This document shows, piece after piece, positions 34,330-42,917 of a stretch of DNA of 63,052 nt. How positions within the stretch are numbered: position 1 is the first letter of the stretch; every line of letters starts with the position of its first letter. The DNA is taken from positions 1 through 63,052 of the forward strand of contig NZ_AOFQ01000065.1 in assembly GCF_000495915.1 (NCBI RefSeq), written 5' to 3'. The notes beneath the pieces are model-generated. The model was given only the letters and a program-made list of their open reading frames with translations. It was not told where the DNA came from and searched no databases. The DNA comes from Stutzerimonas chloritidismutans AW-1. GTDB lineage: Bacteria > Pseudomonadota > Gammaproteobacteria > Pseudomonadales > Pseudomonadaceae. The position numbers and the translations under genes are program-made.

Positions 34330-36535
34330 TTCTGAACCGATGAATAACGTTGTTGATTTTGAGCCCAAGAGCCAGCTGGAGGCGGAGGCTCAGCTCGCTG
34401 CGTTTATCGAATGGGCAAAACAGACCCTGCCCTTAGGCATTCCCAATCGAGTGCACGAGAGTATTCGCTGGGAAGACGGCAGTTGGCACCAGCATGGCTT
34501 CTCAAGCTGTAGCTTCACTGCGCTCGAATCGACCAAAATTGCCCCAAAGGCGATGCAGGCACCTTTCGTGGATTTTGCCAAGGCCTTACTGGTGTATAGA
34601 AAGGTTTTCTTGCAGAAAAAGTCGCCAAAGGACTCGCTGATGGCCGTGAAGGGGCTGGAAGCCGCCCTGTTCGAAGTGACCGGTACCCAGGATGTGACTC
34701 GGGTTTCTGCCGCTGTCTGTAATAGAGCGTGCGAGCACATGAGCCGTCAATGGACAAAAGGCAACACCGCATACTGTAACGCTAAGGCATTTGAGAAAAT
34801 CATCACCCTGATGCGGGACAAAAAACTTCTCAGGTCGAATTTCCGGTGGACCTCTCCACTGACGCTGAGGCCGATTGGCACGCTCAAGCAGCAAAGAACG
34901 GATCGGGAACAGAAGCTGCCCAACCCTGACGCGATTAGAGCCCTCGGGGAAGTGTTCTCAAACGAATTGACCAACCCCCTCGATATCGTTGTGACATCCG
35001 CCTGTGCGCTGTTGCTGAGTGCACCCAGTCGCTTGGGTGAATTGGCGGATATTGAATTGGATTGCCTGGTATTCAAAGAGGATAACCATGGCAATCGGCG
35101 CATGTTCCTGCGCTGGTACGCGGAAAAGATAAACCAGGTGACGCTGAAGCCCGTCGTTAAGCCTGAGATGGAGCCGGTCGTCGAGCGGGCCATCACGTTA
35201 CTGAAACCGATCACCGATGATGCGCGGGCTTACGCAGCCTGGCTGGAAGACCATCCCGATGAGTTTCCGCCCCATGAAGGACTGCCACCCAGGGGCCCTG
35301 ATGAATCACTCACGTACGCCGAAGCCTGTGCCGCACTGAAACTCAGAGTTCATGAGCGCGTCGAACCGAGAATCGTCTTTAATAACAGTTTCCTAATAGG
35401 CATGGAGAAGCAAAAGGCGCTCAGTCCCGCAGCCCGAGCCCTCGTGGCCGAGATCCGTGACGGGTGGAATTCCTCGCTCATACATGTCGAGGGCAAGCCA
35501 AGAATCCAGAGGTTTGAATTTGACGACCGGTATGTGATCACGCTGCGCAAGCTCAATATGCTGTTGAGGGAGAAATATCTTCCAAAGGATTTTCCATACA
35601 CCACGCCCTACATGGAGGGCAAAGTTCGGGTGAAGTACCGTGATGCGTTGTTCACCGTGCGCACAGGAGCACTAGTTGAAGACTCAGGTACAGCTATTGC
35701 GACACACGGGTTTGGCGTGGAGATCGCGGCGAACTCTCAACGAATGGTTCAGCAATTAGGCGGCTCGACCGACCTGAAAAGGAAAAACCTGTTCGAGCGC
35801 TATGGCTACCCCGGTCTTAAGGTCAACACGCATGCGTTCCGGCACGAATTGAACACGCAGATGCAGAAGGCCGGTCTGTCGCAGTTCCTGATTGACGCCT
35901 TCTCTGGGCGCACGTCGATGGGATCGGTCTACAACCATGAAACCATCGAAGACCGCACCCAGAACGTTGCGGCTTACCACCCCAAGACGAAGCACAGCAC
36001 CGCTGCTCAGCGTCTGGACAAGGTCAAAACCAATCAGCCTTTGAATCTTGCTGATGTAAGGGAACTGAGCGAGGGTGAGCAGGACCGCATTATCCATCAA
36101 ACCCACCTCGGCGTTTGTGTGCACAACTTCGCATCCGAGCCCTGCCCGAAAATGGGTGCCTGTTTGGACTGCGGGCGGCTCGGTTGCGTCAAAGGGGATG
36201 GCGTGAAGCTGGGCAACCTTAGGGAAGAATGCGACGAGCTTAAACGCCGCCTAGATAAAGCCATGGATGCGCAGTCTCGTGGTGTGTTTGGGGCATCGGA
36301 GTCGGCCAAAAAACTGGGTGAGAAGCTCTTTAAATGCAAGGCGCTCATCCAAACGCTGGAAAACCCCGAACTCGAAAACGGTGACATTGTGTGGAACGCA
36401 GACAACGGTTGGACGCTGACCAAGAACGCAGCTGCAATGTCGGGGCTGATCGAAGTAAAAGCCATTGAAAACCAGGCGCAGGCGTTGCCATCGCTGGATG
36501 ATGTCAAGGCTTTGCTGGATGAGATCGAGGGTTAA
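34313..36535 (+). CDS. large tyrosine recombinase C of the module
   Basis: Protein of 740 aa, starting at 34313 behind an AGGAGGACAGAGG site. Catalytic signatures: LLSAPSRLGELADIELD (Arg), THAFRHELNTQM (His-x-x-Arg) and a final GSVYNHETIEDR segment with the likely Tyr. A Cys-rich element follows (CVHNFASEPCPKMGACLDCGRLGC, about residues 615-640), probably binding zinc, then a coiled-coil-like tail. It is about twice the length of ordinary phage integrases and resembles the large partner (TnpB-like) of multi-recombinase transposons. Two bases separate it from gene D. Confidence 0.8.
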   Translation: MTDTFDSEPMNNVVDFEPKSQLEAEAQLAAFIEWAKQTLPLGIPNRVHESIRWEDGSWHQHGFSSCSFTALESTKIAPKAMQAPFVDFAKALLVYRKVFLQKKSPKDSLMAVKGLEAALFEVTGTQDVTRVSAAVCNRACEHMSRQWTKGNTAYCNAKAFEKIITLMRDKKLLRSNFRWTSPLTLRPIGTLKQQRTDREQKLPNPDAIRALGEVFSNELTNPLDIVVTSACALLLSAPSRLGELADIELDCLVFKEDNHGNRRMFLRWYAEKINQVTLKPVVKPEMEPVVERAITLLKPITDDARAYAAWLEDHPDEFPPHEGLPPRGPDESLTYAEACAALKLRVHERVEPRIVFNNSFLIGMEKQKALSPAARALVAEIRDGWNSSLIHVEGKPRIQRFEFDDRYVITLRKLNMLLREKYLPKDFPYTTPYMEGKVRVKYRDALFTVRTGALVEDSGTAIATHGFGVEIAANSQRMVQQLGGSTDLKRKNLFERYGYPGLKVNTHAFRHELNTQMQKAGLSQFLIDAFSGRTSMGSVYNHETIEDRTQNVAAYHPKTKHSTAAQRLDKVKTNQPLNLADVRELSEGEQDRIIHQTHLGVCVHNFASEPCPKMGACLDCGRLGCVKGDGVKLGNLREECDELKRRLDKAMDAQSRGVFGASESAKKLGEKLFKCKALIQTLENPELENGDIVWNADNGWTLTKNAAAMSGLIEVKAIENQAQALPSLDDVKALLDEIEG

Positions 36536-36537
36536 CG

Positions 36538-36936
36538 ATGGGGCATTTAACGCCAAAGGATGAGAAACGCATCATTAACCTGATTGAGGAATGGTCAGAG
36601 CCGAAGCTGACCTGGCCTTTGCTCGTTGAGGCCTGCAAAGAAAAACTGGGTATCAGTCGTGCTCGTCAGTCTTTGATGTGTCTACCTGCCGTGGACTTAG
36701 CGATGAAGAATCGCAAGGCGGCATTGAAGGCTAAGAAGCTGAAACCGGGCTGGATTAGCGATATTCAGACAGCCAACGAACGCATTGAGGAACTGACAGC
36801 GACCAATCAGAAGCTGTTCGCTGCTGTTCGAGATATGCGTAGCCGGTTTTTGATCTGGCAAGCCAATGCGGATATGCACGGGCTAACGCAATCGATGCTG
36901 GAGCGGCCGGTTTCACAGCTTTCAAAGAAGACCTGA
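36538..36936 (+). CDS. small partner protein D of the recombinase module
   Basis: Basic, mostly helical protein of 132 aa. It has an N-terminal part with a helix-turn-helix look (TWPLLVEACKEKLGISRARQSL), a Lys-rich middle and a predicted coiled coil (about 75-105, ANERIEELTATNQKLFAAVRDM). It begins two bases after recombinase C, so it belongs to the operon. Small helical proteins in this position (such as TnpC of Tn554) modulate the orientation or efficiency of recombination. A similar accessory role here is inference from position and size. Confidence 0.75.
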   Translation: MGHLTPKDEKRIINLIEEWSEPKLTWPLLVEACKEKLGISRARQSLMCLPAVDLAMKNRKAALKAKKLKPGWISDIQTANERIEELTATNQKLFAAVRDMRSRFLIWQANADMHGLTQSMLERPVSQLSKKT

Positions 36937-37745
36937 TCCGGTGTTCAGAAACTTGTACCTGGAATAGACTCATGGCAGCTACGTCCTGAAATCCGAGCAC
37001 TCGGACCATGCTCCTCGCTACGTTCTGGAAGGAGACGAGTTGATGACCCGGGGCGTCGTGACCCATATGCGGCGAGAGTTACTGTCTCCTTCCTACACAA
37101 CCGATTGGTCAGAGATGGTAGTTGTAAAAGCGCAGTGAAAATCGAGCGGCCATGCACGCTTCAGAGGGCCTCGGATTGAAGCCGAGTTGAGCAGTAGAAC
37201 ACCTTGTGACAGGCAGGAAACGGCCAGAAGCGGCCTGTCATGGTCAACCGGAATCGACTCAAAGCGAACATCAACAATCAGGCTGGCGAGCTTCCCGAAG
37301 CGTGACACATTGACCTCTCCCAAACGTATTCATACTCACTAAACGCTTATCTATGCGTTGCAACAGCTATTTCTCATCGCAACAAGATCGTATCCTCTGC
37401 GCAGTAGGGGCATTTGGATCGGTAGATTCTGTTGTCCTTCGCTATTTGTTGAACCCGCTCCACGGCATGGGGAGTCGGTTCGCTGCGAGTTCATCCACTG
37501 GTACAAACAGTCAAAATTGCCCCAGATACGTTATGTTGCGTATCTGACCATGGTTCTCTATTTCATTTACGCCGCTATCGAGTATCACGTCGCCGCCGAC
37601 CAGCAGGTGTTACGCCTGTTCCTGTACGGCTGGCTTGGCCATTCCAGGCGCGCTGCTCGGCATAGCGCTGCTCGGTTAGCCAACTCACAGTGGTGTTGAA
37701 GCGCCCGACAATGAGAAGCAAGATTTCGTCGTTGAGGAATTGATT
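36937..37745. other. 809-bp stretch without a clear gene
   Basis: No complete gene is visible. An open frame at 37358-37699 (+) contains a hydrophobic segment (RYVAYLTMVLYFIYAAIEY) that looks like the N-terminus of a membrane signalling protein but ends in unrelated sequence after a junction near 37640, so it is probably a remnant. Around 37205-37245 there is a copy of a non-coding motif (TTCTGGCCGTTTCCTGCCTG on the minus strand) that also occurs near 57650 and 60430. Confidence 0.5.
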
Positions 37746-38585
37746 ATGGATCGTCTGTCTACGTTGATGTCGCGATTTGGCGTTAGCGCGAACCTTTATT
37801 ACAACGACAAGCTTTGTGGGGTTGAGGCATATAGTGGAGTTGGTCGACATGGTCATATGCACCTGTTGCAGGCAGGTACGGTGACAGTGCAGGGCGCTGA
37901 CGAAGGCGATACAATTCTTACCCAACCCAGTCTGATATTTATACCGCGCCCTTTTGAGCACCGCTTGTTTGCCCGGGAATCCGATGGCGCTCGGCTCCTT
38001 TGCGCTTCGATCGATTTTGAAGGTGGCATCGACAACCCGCTATCAGCCTCCCTACCAGACATGCTTGTTTTACCATTGGACGAATTACCATTATTGGCCA
38101 CTACACTTAAGTGGATGTTTGAAGAAGCGTCTGAGGGGCACTGTGGTAAGGAAGCCGTGATCAATCGTCTGTTCGAGTTGCTGATTATATTGTTATTCCG
38201 GCATCTGCTGGAACTGAATCAATTGCAAACAGGTTTGATGGCAGGATTGGCGGACCCGCGGCTTGCTCACTCCTTGATAAGAGTCAATGATGCTCCTCAC
38301 TACCCTTGGTCAATTGCGGAAATGGCGGATCAATCCAACATGTCACGCTCCGCCTATGCAGCGCATTTCAGAACCATCGTAGGCCAAACACCAGCGGAGT
38401 ATCTATTGAGCTGGCGTATTAGCCTCGCTCAAAAGCTATTGCGAGATGGTCGAGCCATCAATTTGATCGCGGCAGACGTTGGCTATGACAGCCCGTCAGC
38501 CCTGGCACGTGCGTTTCGCAGAAAAACTGGAGTCAGTCCCCGTGAATGGACTAAAGCTCTGGCAATGCATGAGGGGCAGGATTGA
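37746..38585 (+). CDS. AraC-family regulator with cupin domain (RclR-like)
   Basis: Transcription factor of 279 aa. The N-terminal cupin-type domain (about 1-130) is followed by two AraC helix-turn-helix motifs (SIAEMADQSNMSRSAYAAHFR; LIAADVGYDSPSALARAFRRKTG). It carries Cys24 and Cys86, placed similarly to the two redox-active cysteines that sense HOCl in E. coli RclR. The convergent neighbour is a DUF417/RclC-like membrane protein, as expected for an rcl-type set. The actual signal is inferred, since many cupin-AraC regulators in Pseudomonas have other inducers. A strong hairpin separates the two genes. Confidence 0.8.
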   Translation: MDRLSTLMSRFGVSANLYYNDKLCGVEAYSGVGRHGHMHLLQAGTVTVQGADEGDTILTQPSLIFIPRPFEHRLFARESDGARLLCASIDFEGGIDNPLSASLPDMLVLPLDELPLLATTLKWMFEEASEGHCGKEAVINRLFELLIILLFRHLLELNQLQTGLMAGLADPRLAHSLIRVNDAPHYPWSIAEMADQSNMSRSAYAAHFRTIVGQTPAEYLLSWRISLAQKLLRDGRAINLIAADVGYDSPSALARAFRRKTGVSPREWTKALAMHEGQD

Positions 38586-38626
38586 AGATTTTCTCAGAGA
38601 TGGCGCCTTATGAGCCTTGCACGAAC

Positions 38627-38659
38627 AATAGCCTGAGCGCGATTTGCACTCAGGCTATT
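38627..38659. terminator. bidirectional terminator
   Basis: Perfect 11-bp inverted repeat AATAGCCTGAG / CTCAGGCTATT with an 11-base loop between the convergent regulator and DUF417 genes. Confidence 0.8.
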
Positions 38660-38672
38660 GAAATGATCATCA

Positions 38673-39188
38673 TCAATTGGAACGGGATTCAATCTCTACA
38701 AGCGAATGCCCTGCCACGAAAATAGAGGCTGCTAACAAGCCAACATCTTTGAGCAGAAACTGACCTGGCGCAATAGTGATAGCTGGAAAGCCAAGTCCGG
38801 GTTCGAACACGCCCGGCGTTGAAAGCATAAAACTCAAAGTTGTCACAAATAAACCGGCAGATAAAGCACCTCCGAGAAGGGAGAGCTTCGGAGACAAAAA
38901 GCGACCCAGTATCAGTGCGCCGATGGATATCTCAAGAATGCCAAGCAAGCCGGAGAACGTCTCGATACTGAAGATATTGTATACCCAGCCCAGCAGCGGA
39001 CTACTACCTACCAATGGGACTAGGCCTTGCGCTTCATAGTGGGTAAATTTCATACCTCCGAACCAGAAGTAGATTACGGCAAGTGCGAAATAAACGCCAA
39101 TAACTCCCACGTTCATTGTGGTGGCACCCAGCGAATATTTCTGAGTATTACCATCTAGTTTGTGATGTGCAGTGGTCAGAGTTTTCAT
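38673..39188 (-). CDS. DUF417/YkgB (RclC-like) membrane protein
   Basis: Inner-membrane protein of 171 aa with four hydrophobic helices (about 28-45, 75-95, 100-120, 140-160). The segments VIYFWFGGMKFTHYEAQGLVPLVGSSPL and GPLLG-type turns are typical of the DUF417 family, whose E. coli member RclC (YkgB) contributes to survival of reactive chlorine stress. ATG at 39188 is used; a TTG five codons earlier is possible. Its molecular function is not known. Confidence 0.82.
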   Translation of the reverse strand: MKTLTTAHHKLDGNTQKYSLGATTMNVGVIGVYFALAVIYFWFGGMKFTHYEAQGLVPLVGSSPLLGWVYNIFSIETFSGLLGILEISIGALILGRFLSPKLSLLGGALSAGLFVTTLSFMLSTPGVFEPGLGFPAITIAPGQFLLKDVGLLAASIFVAGHSLVEIESRSN

Positions 39189-39230
39189 GAAATTGATTTC
39201 CAAATAGCTGGTAACAGAATGGGCATGACG

Positions 39231-39437
39231 TCAGCCTGGAGTTGCTTTTTTCTGACTGTCCGCATGTCGGTTTAAATCCAACGGGGATAGCGCGTTGGGT
39301 GTGTAGAAATTGTCACTGCTAAATGGAAATTGATGTGCTCCAAACGTGCAGTATTTGGTGCAGATCGTCTCGAACAGCGTCTTTTGAGCCGAATCACGCT
39401 CGAATAGTGTCTGAGTGACCTCGACACAATGGGTCAT
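39231..39437 (-). CDS. small hypothetical protein
   Basis: Open frame of 68 aa upstream of the DUF417 gene on the same strand. It has three cysteines and no hydrophobic segment. No convincing ribosome-binding site is visible. I do not recognise it; it may be a short stress-associated protein or a remnant. Confidence 0.3.
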   Translation of the reverse strand: MTHCVEVTQTLFERDSAQKTLFETICTKYCTFGAHQFPFSSDNFYTPNALSPLDLNRHADSQKKATPG

Positions 39438-39896
39438 ACAGAGCCTGAAAAGAGAGTCTCTAGCTGTCTACGGGAAAACTAAGAAGGCAGGTACTGCCTC
39501 ATTGATGATCAATTGATGCTGGACGGGTTGTCGTGGGTTTTTGTTCAGATTCGATTTCGCAAGGCATGCTGATGTGCTCCGGCCAAGAGGGTGGTCGGCC
39601 TCATGAGGGTCGTTTGACTGTCAGCTCGACTGCGGATGATCCATGCCTCTTTTAGCCGCCAGGCAGTCCGTTATCCGGCCGCCCTTCAAGCTACGGTAGG
39701 GCTTTTACATGTAGGCCATCAGCAGGCTGCCAACGATTGCGGTCGCGGCGAGCAAGCCTTGTGAGACACGTTGCTGCGCCTCCTCCTTTGTCAGCAATTT
39801 GGCTGTTGAAAGTATTGGACATGTCGGTAGCCAAACCATTTCTGCGCATGGGTACCTTCCACGGAACGGGCGATGACTTCTTTGTGGCGGCACTCT
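39438..39896. other. non-coding or remnant stretch before the IS21-type element
   Basis: No complete gene. On the minus strand around 39710-39850 there is a short reading SNTFNSQIADK followed one frame over by EEAQQRVSQGLLAATAIVG and LLMAYM, suggesting the frameshifted end of a small gene. The IS21-type element is inserted just beyond it. Confidence 0.35.
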
Positions 39897-40090
39897 TGTT
39901 GGCGCTGATGGAAAATTGACCCACCCTGCCGATTGAAATTTGACCCAGGGCGGATTGCTGATTTTGTTACCAGCAACTGTGGATAAGTCTACCAGCGCAG
40001 CTGCTTTTGAACCCACTCCCTCGCTGTCCCAGTTCAGCTGTTGAAGACCTGCCACATGCAGCCATGCAGCAGGCCGTCGTCACCATGAAA

Positions 40091-40894
40091 TCAGAACGAC
40101 TCATCGTCCTCCGGTTCCTGGCCGCCCTTACGCTTTCGCTCCCGTGATTTGATCTTGGCCTGGGCCGCCAAGCTACTGTGTTGCAGGCGATAGGACTCGT
40201 TACCGGTTTCGACGATGTGGCAGTGGTGGGTCAGCCGATCCAGCAGGGCGGTGGTCATCTTGGCGTCGCCGAACACGCTCGACCATTCGGCGAAGCTCAG
40301 GTTGGTGGTGATCACCACGCTGGTGTGTTCGTACAGCTTGGACAGCAGGTGAAACAGCAACGCACCGCCAGCCTGGCTGAACGGCAGATAACCCAGTTCG
40401 TCGAGGATGACCAGATCCATGCGCAGCAGTGCCTGGGCGATCCGCCCGGCTTTGCCGTCGTGTTTTTCGCGCTCCAGCAGATTGACCAGATCGACCGTGG
40501 AGTAGAAGCGCACGCGCTTGCCATGCCGGGTGATGCCGGACACGGCCAGCGCGGTGGCTAGGTGGGTTTTACCGGTGCCTGGCCCACCGATCAGCACCAC
40601 GTTCTGCGCGGTGTCGGTAAAGGCCAGGCTGGCCAGCTCGCTGATCAGGCGTGCGTCGGCGCTAGAGGCGTTGAAATCGAAGCTGGCCAGATCGCGGTGC
40701 ATCGGCAGCTTGGCCATGTTCATCTGGTGGCTCACCGAGCGCATGGCGCGATCTGTGTGCTCTTGTTCCAGCAGGTGTTCGAGCAGCCACTTGGACGAGG
40801 CTGTGTTCGACTCACCCTGTGCAGTTAACTCCGCCCAGGCCGTGGCCATGCCGTGCAGGCGCAGCTCCTTGAGTTCCGCCATCAAATCACGCAT
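40091..40894 (-). CDS. istB: IS21-family helper ATPase IstB
   Basis: AAA+ protein of 267 aa that assists the IstA transposase in target selection. Walker A is GGPGTGKTH, Walker B is DLVILDELGYLPFS, and the N-terminal helical domain LKELRLHGMATAWAEL is typical. The start at 40894 overlaps the end of istA by 8 bases, the usual coupling in IS21 elements. The C-terminus is basic. Confidence 0.93.
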   Translation of the reverse strand: MRDLMAELKELRLHGMATAWAELTAQGESNTASSKWLLEHLLEQEHTDRAMRSVSHQMNMAKLPMHRDLASFDFNASSADARLISELASLAFTDTAQNVVLIGGPGTGKTHLATALAVSGITRHGKRVRFYSTVDLVNLLEREKHDGKAGRIAQALLRMDLVILDELGYLPFSQAGGALLFHLLSKLYEHTSVVITTNLSFAEWSSVFGDAKMTTALLDRLTHHCHIVETGNESYRLQHSSLAAQAKIKSRERKRKGGQEPEDDESF

Positions 40895-42395
40895 GACCGA
40901 CCTCCTCGGCCTGGCCACGCAGGCGGTCGTAGCGCGCCGTGTTAGCGACGGGGGCTTCCTTGAGCGACAAGTGGGTTTCGACGCTGGGTGGTGGTTCGGT
41001 CGCGGCCAGGCGCGCCACGACATTGAGGATGTGTTCGGCGCTCAGGCTGCCGCTCTCCAGTACCAGCTCAACGGCTACCAGCACGGCATCGAGCCCGGCG
41101 ACCGGTACGGCAGCCAGAACTTGCGCCATGATCCGGTCACCGCCGGCATGACGCCCCAGACCGTGCTTAAGCTGACGCAGCGGCGCCGGCAGATCAGCAA
41201 AGGGCGCGCCGTTGCGCAGCGCACCGGGCTTGCGTTCGATCAGCGGGAGGTAGTGCTGCCAGTCATAGCTGACCTGGTCGCGATCCAGCAAGCGGACATG
41301 GCTGGCGATCAGCGCGTCGTCAGCCACCACCTCGATTCGCGTCGGATACAAACGGCTGCTGACCCACTTACCCGCGTACTCACACGGCACCGAGTAGCGG
41401 TTGCGCCCGACGCTGACCAAGCAGGTGCTGGAGACCCGCGCAGGCCGCTCGACGTAACCGTCGAATGGCGCTGGCACAGGCATCAGTTCAGCGCGCTCCA
41501 ACTCAAGCACTTCGGCCACACTCAGCCCGCTGTATTGAGGGTGCGTCAGCTCGTTCCAAAGCGCGCGGCAGCGCTGGCCCAGCCAGGCATTGAGTTCCTC
41601 GAAGGAGTGAAACTGACAGTCCTGGGCGTCTAGCCAGATACGCCTGCGGCTGTCTTGCACGTTCTTTTCAACGATGCCCTTTTCCCAACCAGCGGCGACG
41701 TTGCAGAAGTCCGGATCGAACAGGTAATGCGCGCACATCACCGCAAAGCGTGCATTCACCGCCCGGCCTTTGCCCTTATTGACCTTGTCGACGGCGGTCT
41801 TCATGTTGTCGTAGATGCCCCGGCGCGGCACGCCGCCCAAGGCGCCGAACGAGCGTGTATGGGCGTCAAATAACATCTCATGGCCCTGGCTCGGATACGC
41901 CACAAGCCAGAACGCACGGCTGGCACACAGCTTCAGATGTGCCACCTGCATACGCCGGTAAATGCCGCCGACCAGCAAGCCTTCCTCGCTCCAGTCAAAC
42001 TGAAACGCCTCGCCAAGAGCAAAGGTCAGCGGCACAAAGGCCTGCGACGCCTTGCCCTGTCCCCCTCGCCAGGCACGGATAAACGCGGTGAGCTGGCTGT
42101 AGCCACCGTCATAACCATCGGCTTTGATTTGCGCCAACAGCGCCTTGGCACTGCGCCGCTGTTGCTTGGGGCGCAGCGAATCGGCTTTTAGCGCCTGCTC
42201 TAGCGTGACGTGAAAAGGGCTGAGTTTGTTAAAGATCGCGCGGCGTTGGTACACCGGCTGCTTGGCCTCAGGTGCTCTGACCCACTTGCGAATCGTGTTG
42301 CGCGCCAGCCCGGTGCGCTTGGCTATCTCATGCAGCGACAGCTTGTCGCGGAAATACATCCGCCGAATTTTGCCCATCATTTCCATACTGATCAC
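40887..42395 (-). CDS. istA: IS21-family transposase IstA
   Basis: DDE transposase of 502 aa with an N-terminal helix-turn-helix (LSLHEIAKRTGLARNTIRKW), a catalytic core with FQFDWSEEG (first Asp), RGIYDNMKTAVDKV (second Asp) and EKNVQDSRRRIW (Glu), and a C-terminal beta-barrel region. An ATG three codons in (MEMMGKIRRMYF) may be the real start. It is intact and of normal length for the family. Confidence 0.93.
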   Translation of the reverse strand: MISMEMMGKIRRMYFRDKLSLHEIAKRTGLARNTIRKWVRAPEAKQPVYQRRAIFNKLSPFHVTLEQALKADSLRPKQQRRSAKALLAQIKADGYDGGYSQLTAFIRAWRGGQGKASQAFVPLTFALGEAFQFDWSEEGLLVGGIYRRMQVAHLKLCASRAFWLVAYPSQGHEMLFDAHTRSFGALGGVPRRGIYDNMKTAVDKVNKGKGRAVNARFAVMCAHYLFDPDFCNVAAGWEKGIVEKNVQDSRRRIWLDAQDCQFHSFEELNAWLGQRCRALWNELTHPQYSGLSVAEVLELERAELMPVPAPFDGYVERPARVSSTCLVSVGRNRYSVPCEYAGKWVSSRLYPTRIEVVADDALIASHVRLLDRDQVSYDWQHYLPLIERKPGALRNGAPFADLPAPLRQLKHGLGRHAGGDRIMAQVLAAVPVAGLDAVLVAVELVLESGSLSAEHILNVVARLAATEPPPSVETHLSLKEAPVANTARYDRLRGQAEEVGHA

Positions 42396-42602
42396 CCTGT
42401 GTTCTCCTGCTCAAAAATTGAGCAGAAGCAGTTGAACACCTGGGTCAGTTTTCAGTCGGCAGAACAGCCTCTACTGGGTCAGTTTTCGGTCAGCGGCAAC
42501 AGGCACTCTGTCATGTTGCCTCGAACTGCTCCGAAAACTGATACCGACGGGGTAGTAGTACGCTCGAATATCCGTTGGGCGTGAGCAAATAGCAGAATTC
42601 AA

Positions 42603-42917
42603 TCATGGTTCGCTCTGTCTATGGTTGAGAAGTGCTAGCGCAGGCCGAACCATCCCCTCGAGCAACTCTCGTTCGGGTCTTGTTCTCGCAATGACCCGGA
42701 GCCCAACATGAACACCCAGTAGCATTCGCGCCAAGTCGGTGGCGGATTGAGATGTCGATATCGTTCCGTCTTGCTGGCCGGCCTGAATGCATCGGCAAAA
42801 GAATGCCTCGATTTCTCCGAGAACTATCACAACAATCCCGCGAAACTCTGGATCGTGGGGCGCGACTTCCAACGCCGTGTTCACAAGCATGCACCCTCTT
42901 CGCTGGCGATCGTCTAG
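42603..42917 (-). pseudogene. TetR-family regulator, 3' part separated by an IS
   Basis: Encodes the ligand-binding C-terminal part (CMLVNTALEVAPHDPEFRGI ... LARMLLGVHVGLRVIARTRP) of the TetR repressor whose 5' part is at 44238-44537. Joining the pieces at CTAG restores IIQRSL-DDRQRRGC without frameshift. No start codon serves this part. Confidence 0.9.

Larger units (their letters stand above)
39897..42501 (-). mobile_element. IS21-family insertion sequence
   Basis: About 2605 bp. The ends read TGTTGGCGCTGATGGAAAA (left) and, on the other strand, TGTTGCCGCTGACCGAAAA (right). Each is followed by further internal repeats with the core CTGCCGAYTGAAA...TGACCCAGG, the multiple terminal repeats usual in IS21. 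An 8-bp target duplication GGCACTCT flanks it (39889-39896 and 42502-42509). It carries istA and istB on the minus strand, so it appears complete and possibly active. Confidence 0.9.

Noticed and set aside
37358..37699. Possible 113-aa membrane protein
   Set aside because: One hydrophobic segment looks real, but the frame ends in unrelated sequence after a junction and lacks a ribosome site, so I treat it as a remnant.
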